10,926 nucleotides of DNA from JANMEX01 sp031423755 (GTDB taxonomy: Bacteria > Pseudomonadota > Alphaproteobacteria > Rhizobiales > Rhizobiaceae). The notes under the pieces were generated by a model, which was given only the letters and a program-made list of their open reading frames with translations, was not told the DNA's origin and searched no databases. Location: NCBI GenBank assembly GCA_031423755.1, contig JANPGC010000216.1, positions 1 through 10,926 of the forward strand. The letters are read 5' to 3'. Position numbers and translations under genes: made by a program. This document shows, piece by piece, positions 6,585-10,926 of this stretch. Position 1 is the stretch's first letter. Each line of letters opens with the position of its first letter.

Positions 6585-7639
6585 GCGTTGGAGATATTCC
6601 CGGAAGCCACGACAGCATTCCAGGCTTTCCAGAGCCTGCGGAAGCCGAGACTGTCTTCGGGCATGACGAACAATCGCGCTTCCTTGCAAGCGCCTACAGT
6701 TCCGGGAAGCTGCACCACGCGTTGTTGTTCGACGGCGCTCCGGGCATCGGCAAGGCTTCGCTGGCGTTTCTTTTTGCCCGGCACATCATTTCCAACCCGG
6801 ACTGGTCCAATGCGCCGGAACGTCTTGACCGCAATTTGGACAGCGGGCTTGCGCACCAGATCGCGATGGGGTCGCACAATCAGGTGCTGTGCCTGACCCG
6901 GCCGACCGATGCAAAGACCGGCAAGTTCAAGACGCAGGTTACCATCGATGAGACCCGCAGGATAAACCATTTCCTGTCGCTGACCGTTCCGGGGAATGGC
7001 CGCAAGATTGTGATCATAGATCCGGTCAATGACATGAATGCCAATGCTGCCAACGCGTTGCTCAAGAATCTTGAAGAGCCGACACCCCGCACGCTTTTCA
7101 TTCTTATTGCGCATTCGTCAGGTCGGCTGTTGCCTACAATTCGTTCTCGCTGCCTGCAATTGCGCTTTTCACCGTTGAATGACGCCGAGATGCGCGAGGC
7201 GCTTGAGCATCTGGGGATATCCAATAAGCGAAGCGGTGCCGATCTTGACAGGCTTGTGGCCCAATCCGGCGGGTCGCCCCGCGTTGCGGCGATGCTGTCG
7301 GAAGGCGGCGGGCTGGAAATTCTCGACGCCGCAGACAAGGTGATATCAGGTGCGCGCTTTGACGCCTCCGGAGCCCTGAAAATTGGCGAAGCGCTGTCTA
7401 CGCGCGATGGCGAGCCGCTTTATCTCCTGCTCACTGACCATCTGCTGAGCCTGACTGCAAGACTGGCAAGTGAGGCTGCGATGTGTGGCTCCTCTCACGC
7501 GGCATCACTTTCCTCGTTGCACGCTTCCTTGTCCGCCAAGATTTCCGAGGGCCTGCGCTTCAATCTTGACCGCCGCGAGACACTGACTGAGGTGCTGCAA
7601 AGCTTGCATGCGACGATGGCCGGGCGAATGCCGGGATAG
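6581..7639 (+). CDS. holB: DNA polymerase III delta-prime subunit
   Basis: HolB is the delta-prime subunit of the clamp loader, the AAA+ complex that places the sliding clamp on DNA at the replication fork. The 352-residue product shows the expected order: the N-terminal element with [12 protein letters not shown], a P-loop-like G52-x4-G-K58-A, the stretch ending in [19 protein letters not shown] that is shared by gamma/delta-prime proteins, and the SRC motif (S189-R190-C191), which supplies an arginine finger to a neighbouring subunit. The third P-loop position is Ala (A59), not Ser/Thr, so ATP hydrolysis is doubtful, in keeping with delta-prime being a non-hydrolysing 'stator' in E. coli. 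No zinc-module cysteine cluster is visible. The start is the ATG of the ATGA overlap with tmk. The tmk-holB pairing is conserved across proteobacteria and supports the assignment. Confidence 0.94.
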   Translation: MSVGDIPGSHDSIPGFPEPAEAETVFGHDEQSRFLASAYSSGKLHHALLFDGAPGIGKASLAFLFARHIISNPDWSNAPERLDRNLDSGLAHQIAMGSHNQVLCLTRPTDAKTGKFKTQVTIDETRRINHFLSLTVPGNGRKIVIIDPVNDMNANAANALLKNLEEPTPRTLFILIAHSSGRLLPTIRSRCLQLRFSPLNDAEMREALEHLGISNKRSGADLDRLVAQSGGSPRVAAMLSEGGGLEILDAADKVISGARFDASGALKIGEALSTRDGEPLYLLLTDHLLSLTARLASEAAMCGSSHAASLSSLHASLSAKISEGLRFNLDRRETLTEVLQSLHATMAGRMPG

Positions 7640-7696
7640 CATTACAGCCGTCCATGCTCTATCTGTCCCGCAACAGCAGAACTCTACGGACCTTAC

Positions 7697-9241
7697 ATGC
7701 GCGAGAAGTTTTACATTACCACCCCGATTTTCTATCCGAACGGCGTTCCGCACATCGGCCACGCCTATACGGCCATCGCGACCGATGTCTTGGCGCGTTT
7801 CCAGCGGCTAGACGGCAAGGATGTGTTTTTCCTTTCAGGCACAGACGAGCACGGCCAGAAGATGCAACAAACGGCGGTCAAGGAAGGCATCACGCCTATC
7901 GAGCTTGCCGACCGCAACTCTGCTGTCTTTCGCAAGATGCTCGAGGTGCTCAATTGCTCCAATGACGATTTCATCCGCACCACCGAGGACCGGCACCGCA
8001 TCGCCTGTCAGCACCTTTGGGACAAGATGGTTGCCAATGGCGATATCTATCTTGATACCTACGGCGGCTGGTATTCGGTGCGTCAGGAAGCGTATTTTGA
8101 TGAGGGCGAAACAACGCTCGGCGAAGACGGCGTGCGCCGCGAGCCGCTCGGCTCGCCGGTCGAATGGGTCGAGGAGGAGAGCTATTATTTCCGCCTGTCC
8201 GCGTATGGTGACAAGCTCTTGGCGCTCTATGAAAGCAATCCGGGTTTCGTCGGACCGAACGAGCGCCTCAACGAGGTTGCCAGCTTTGTGAAATCAGGGT
8301 TGCGCGATCTTTCCGTGTCGCGCACCACGTTCGACTGGGGCATCAAAGTTCCGGGCAATGACGGGCATGTGATGTATGTCTGGGTCGATGCGCTGACCAA
8401 CTACATCACTGCCGCAGGCTATCCCGACACAGACAACCCACGGTGGGCCTGGTGGCCAGCCACTCACATCATCGGCAAGGACATTGTCCGCTTCCACGCG
8501 GTCTATTGGCCCGCGTTCCTGATGTCTGCAGGGATTGAGCTTCCCAAGCGCGTGTTCGCGCACGGGTTCCTTTATAACCGCGGCGAGAAAATGTCGAAAT
8601 CGGTCGGCAACGTCATTGATCCGTTCTCGATGGTCGAACACTACGGCCTCGATCAGGTGCGCTACTTCTTCATGCGCGAGGTGCCGTTCGGCCAGGATGG
8701 CTCCTACAGCCACGACGCCATCGTCAACCGCACCAATGCGGATCTCGCCAATGATCTCGGCAATCTCGCCCAGCGCTCGCTGTCAATGATCGGCAAGAAT
8801 TGCGACGGCAAAGTGCCTGAGCCCGGCGCCTTGAACGCTGACGATCTGGCGATCCTCGATATGGCCGACGCCGCACTGATTGCGGCCCGCGCCTCGATGG
8901 CCGAACAGTCGATCCATACGGCGGTTGCTGCGACCTTTGCAGTGGTCGCTGAGGCCAATCGCTATTTTGCTGGCCAAGAGCCTTGGGCACTGAAGAAAAC
9001 AGACCCGGCCCGAATGGCGACAGTTCTCTATACGACAGCCGAAGTCATCCGCCGCATTGCGATCCAGTGTCAAGCCGTCATTCCGCAGTCTGCTGCCAAG
9101 CTGCTTGATCTGGTTGCAGTTCCCGAAGACCAGCGGACGTTTGCACATGCGGGCGCTTCCGGTGCGCTCGTCGCCAGCACGCCGCTGCCCGCGCCCACCG
9201 GCGTTTTCCCGCGCTATGTCGAGGCGGAAGGCGGGGCCTGA
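7697..9241 (+). CDS. metG: Methionyl-tRNA synthetase
   Basis: This class I aminoacyl-tRNA synthetase joins methionine to tRNA-Met and initiator tRNA, using ATP, in the cytoplasm. The HIGH signature is exact (H19-I-G-H22), and KMSKS is exact (K298-S302). DEHG (50-53) and the methionine-pocket region around YVWVDAL are also typical. The zinc knuckle seen in many MetG proteins is missing: residues 124-131 read GWYSVRQE where zinc-binding forms have two CxxC-type cysteines. The helical anticodon-binding domain fills about 365-500. At 514 residues it lacks the extra C-terminal tRNA-binding (EMAP-like) domain of the 677-residue E. coli protein. The ATG at 7697 has GGA at 7688-7690, six bases upstream. 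It follows holB by 57 non-coding bases with no promoter I can recognise, and its stop codon overlaps the next start by one base. Confidence 0.96.
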   Translation: MREKFYITTPIFYPNGVPHIGHAYTAIATDVLARFQRLDGKDVFFLSGTDEHGQKMQQTAVKEGITPIELADRNSAVFRKMLEVLNCSNDDFIRTTEDRHRIACQHLWDKMVANGDIYLDTYGGWYSVRQEAYFDEGETTLGEDGVRREPLGSPVEWVEEESYYFRLSAYGDKLLALYESNPGFVGPNERLNEVASFVKSGLRDLSVSRTTFDWGIKVPGNDGHVMYVWVDALTNYITAAGYPDTDNPRWAWWPATHIIGKDIVRFHAVYWPAFLMSAGIELPKRVFAHGFLYNRGEKMSKSVGNVIDPFSMVEHYGLDQVRYFFMREVPFGQDGSYSHDAIVNRTNADLANDLGNLAQRSLSMIGKNCDGKVPEPGALNADDLAILDMADAALIAARASMAEQSIHTAVAATFAVVAEANRYFAGQEPWALKKTDPARMATVLYTTAEVIRRIAIQCQAVIPQSAAKLLDLVAVPEDQRTFAHAGASGALVASTPLPAPTGVFPRYVEAEGGA

Positions 9242-10038
9242 TGCTTGTCGACAGCCACTGCCATCTCGACTTCCCCGACTTCGCCGAAGAGCGCGACACC
9301 ATCGTTGCGCGCGCGGGCGAGGCTGGTGTCGGGTTGATGGTTTCGATCTGTACGCGCGTGCGGAAGATTGACGATATTCGAGCGTTATGCGAGCGCTATC
9401 CGAACGTATTTCATTCGGTCGGAACCCACCCGCACGGCGCAGGCGAAGAGCGCGGTATTCCCGCCTCGGACATCATCGATCTGTCTGTTCATCCCAAATG
9501 TGTGGCCATCGGCGAAGCGGGTCTAGACTACTACTATGACAAGGCACCGCGCGATGCGCAGGCGGAAGGCTTGCGCATCCACATAGCGGCAGCCCGTGCG
9601 ACTGGCCTGCCGCTGGTCATTCATGCCCGTGACGCGGATGCCGATATGGAAGCCATACTGACAGAAGAAACAGGGAAGGGGGCCTTCCCTTTCCTGCTGC
9701 ATTGCTTCTCGTCGGGCCAACGCCTGGCTGACGCCGGTGTTGAGCTGGGCGGCTATGTATCTTTCTCTGGAATTTTGACGTTCAAACGCTCTGAGGAAAT
9801 TCGCGCGATTGCCAAGAAGGTGCCGCATGGCCGACTGTTGGTCGAAACAGACGCGCCATATCTTGCGCCGCAGAGCCATAGAGGCAAGCGCAACGAACCG
9901 TCGTATGTGGCTGAAACGGCAAGGGTTTTAGCTGATGTGATTGGCGTCGATACGGACGAAATCGCCCGGCTCACCACCGGTAATTTCTTCCGCCTGTTTT
10001 CAAAGGTTCCGGCGAACCTCAATCCGTATGCGGCCTAG
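9241..10038 (+). CDS. TatD family metal-dependent hydrolase (YcfH-like)
   Basis: TatD proteins are TIM-barrel, two-metal hydrolases of the amidohydrolase superfamily; several have DNase or 3'-5' exonuclease activity. The 265-residue length equals that of E. coli YcfH. The metal ligands are all visible: H6-C-H8 at the N-terminus, E92 in GEAGLD, H128 in VIHARD, H154 in LLHCFS and D204 in ETDAPYL. The PxxHRGKRNEP element after it is also characteristic. The start ATG at 9241 shares its A with the metG stop (TGATG), which implies coupled translation. The tmk-holB-ycfH neighbourhood of enterobacteria has the same members, with metG inserted here. Catalytic competence is well supported by the ligands. 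The physiological substrate is not, since YcfH-type paralogues have no settled role. Confidence 0.93.
   Translation: MLVDSHCHLDFPDFAEERDTIVARAGEAGVGLMVSICTRVRKIDDIRALCERYPNVFHSVGTHPHGAGEERGIPASDIIDLSVHPKCVAIGEAGLDYYYDKAPRDAQAEGLRIHIAAARATGLPLVIHARDADADMEAILTEETGKGAFPFLLHCFSSGQRLADAGVELGGYVSFSGILTFKRSEEIRAIAKKVPHGRLLVETDAPYLAPQSHRGKRNEPSYVAETARVLADVIGVDTDEIARLTTGNFFRLFSKVPANLNPYAA
9672..9690. repeat. Perfect 8-bp inverted repeat with triloop inside tatD
   Basis: AGGGAAGG (9672-9679) and CCTTCCCT (9683-9690) are exact inverted copies around GGG, and the downstream arm runs into TTCC. The stem lies in codons 144-150 of the TatD gene. It looks like an intrinsic terminator stem without a real T tract. 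The structure is certain; a function is not. Confidence 0.45.
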
Positions 10039-10040
10039 CC

Positions 10041-10853
10041 ATGCCGGACATTATGCGCTTCACAATCCTTGGCTGCGGCTCCTCTCCGGGCGTTCCGCGC
10101 ATTACCGGCGATTGGGGCGCGTGCGATCCGGCGAACCCCAAAAACCGCCGTCGGCGCGCATCGTTGCTTGTCGAGCGCATCGCCGAGGATGGCGGCAAAA
10201 CGACTGTCGTCATCGACACTGGGCCGGACTTTCGCGACCAGATGATCACATCCAACGTCAGGCAATTGGACGGCGTGGTTTACACGCATTCACATGCGGA
10301 CCACATTCACGGCATCGATGATCTGCGCGGCTTCTGGCTCGAGCAGAAGCGCCGGATTGATGTCTATGCAGATGCGTTCTCGTTGCAGCGACTCCGCGAG
10401 AGTTTCGGCTACTGCTTTGAAAAACCTGCAGATAGTGCATATCCGGCAATCGTCCTGGCACACGAGATCACGCATGGCGAGGCGTTCGAACTATCCGGCA
10501 ACGGCGGGACGATCAGGTTTCAACCACTCACGCAAATTCATGGCTCCATCCTGTCGCTGGGATTTCGCATCGGCAATTTTGCTTATTGCTCTGACGTTTC
10601 AGACTTTCCGCCAGCGACTGTTGATGAACTGAGGAATTTGGATGCTCTGGTCATCGATGCGCTGCAATACCGTCCGCATCCGAGTCATTTGTCTCTGGAT
10701 GAATCGCTGGCGTGGATTGAACGCCTCACACCGAAGCAGGCAATTCTGACGCATATGCACACGCCGCTCGACTACGATGCCGTCGCTGCAGCGCTGCCTG
10801 TTGGAGTAGAGCCGGGATTTGACGGGCTGACCGTTACTTTGTCAGCTATATGA
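10041..10853 (+). CDS. MBL-fold (metallo-beta-lactamase) hydrolase, PhnP-like
   Basis: The 270-residue product has the metallo-beta-lactamase fold with a complete two-metal site: H83-S-H85-A-D87-H88 (HxHxDH), H167 in QIHGS, D185 in YCSDVSD, and H238 in ILTHMH. Its opening, LGCGSSPGVPRI, and its overall architecture match the PhnP/tRNase Z-like branch of phosphodiesterases. PhnP cleaves cyclic ribose phosphates in phosphonate breakdown. PhnP also has a structural zinc site built from three closely spaced cysteines after the VPR segment. Here only C28 remains in that place (GDWGAC), and there are no phn genes nearby, so a role in phosphonate use is not supported. The gene starts two bases after the tatD stop; an in-frame ATG at 10053 is an alternative start. 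It most likely acts on a phosphodiester substrate in the cytoplasm, but the substrate cannot be inferred. Confidence 0.9.
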   Translation: MPDIMRFTILGCGSSPGVPRITGDWGACDPANPKNRRRRASLLVERIAEDGGKTTVVIDTGPDFRDQMITSNVRQLDGVVYTHSHADHIHGIDDLRGFWLEQKRRIDVYADAFSLQRLRESFGYCFEKPADSAYPAIVLAHEITHGEAFELSGNGGTIRFQPLTQIHGSILSLGFRIGNFAYCSDVSDFPPATVDELRNLDALVIDALQYRPHPSHLSLDESLAWIERLTPKQAILTHMHTPLDYDAVAAALPVGVEPGFDGLTVTLSAI

Positions 10854-10887
10854 GCCAAGCTGCTGCTTAAAAAGGATTTTTGACGCT

Positions 10888-10926
10888 ATGACTCTAGTGA
10901 AAAGTCTGAAATCTGAGATCTTAAAT
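10888..10926 (+). CDS. Possible start of the next gene, cut by the window end
   Basis: An ATG at 10888 opens a frame with no stop over the 13 codons that remain. AAGGA at 10872-10876 lies 11 bases before it, a little far but usable as a ribosome binding site. The visible residues are too few to recognise. It could equally be a chance frame in the gap after the metallo-hydrolase gene. Confidence 0.3.
   Translation, partial: MTLVKSLKSEILN

Noticed and set aside
6407..7114. Minus-strand frame of 235 codons opposite tmk/holB
   Set aside because: Both plus-strand genes have exact family motifs throughout, and the antisense product has no recognisable domain.

Overview
The window looks like a chromosomal segment of an alphaproteobacterium, most likely in the order Hyphomicrobiales (Rhizobiales). 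The reasons are the high G+C coding bias in its core genes, the gene order around tmk-holB-metG-tatD-metallo-hydrolase, the style of the small exported proteins, and a methionyl-tRNA synthetase without the zinc-knuckle cysteines. The genus cannot be fixed from the sequence alone.

Layout. Bases 1-1554 hold the 3' end of a large gene that enters from the left. Its C-terminus carries a DUF3883 (NO VEIN C-terminal-like) domain with a PD-(D/E)XK-like D...EVK signature. Its codon choice and base composition look less G+C-rich than the rest, and it ends in a strong hairpin (1560-1590). This is probably the edge of an accessory, possibly defence-related, region. After about 230 non-coding bases comes a stand-alone homocysteine S-methyltransferase family gene (1785-2729), then a small exported protein of unknown function (2845-3228). 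A 162-base gap containing a perfect 8-bp inverted repeat (3306-3330) leads into a run of seven same-strand genes: rlpA, a D,D-carboxypeptidase gene, tmk, holB, metG, a TatD-family hydrolase and a PhnP-like metallo-beta-lactamase-fold hydrolase. A possible next gene starts at 10888 and leaves the window.

How the genes fit together. RlpA (glycan-strand cleavage at septa) and the carboxypeptidase (trimming of peptide stems) form an envelope pair. Tmk makes dTDP for DNA synthesis and HolB is the delta-prime subunit of the DNA polymerase III clamp loader; their genes overlap by four bases. MetG charges tRNA-Met. The TatD and metallo-hydrolase genes follow with overlap or only a few bases of spacing, so translation-coupled expression is likely. 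The tmk-holB-tatD association is also known from enterobacteria (tmk-holB-ycfH), so this is a conserved housekeeping cluster. All genes are on the plus strand. I see no tRNA, rRNA, CRISPR array, transposase or recognisable riboswitch. Apart from the truncated DUF3883 protein, nothing here clearly amounts to an undescribed system.
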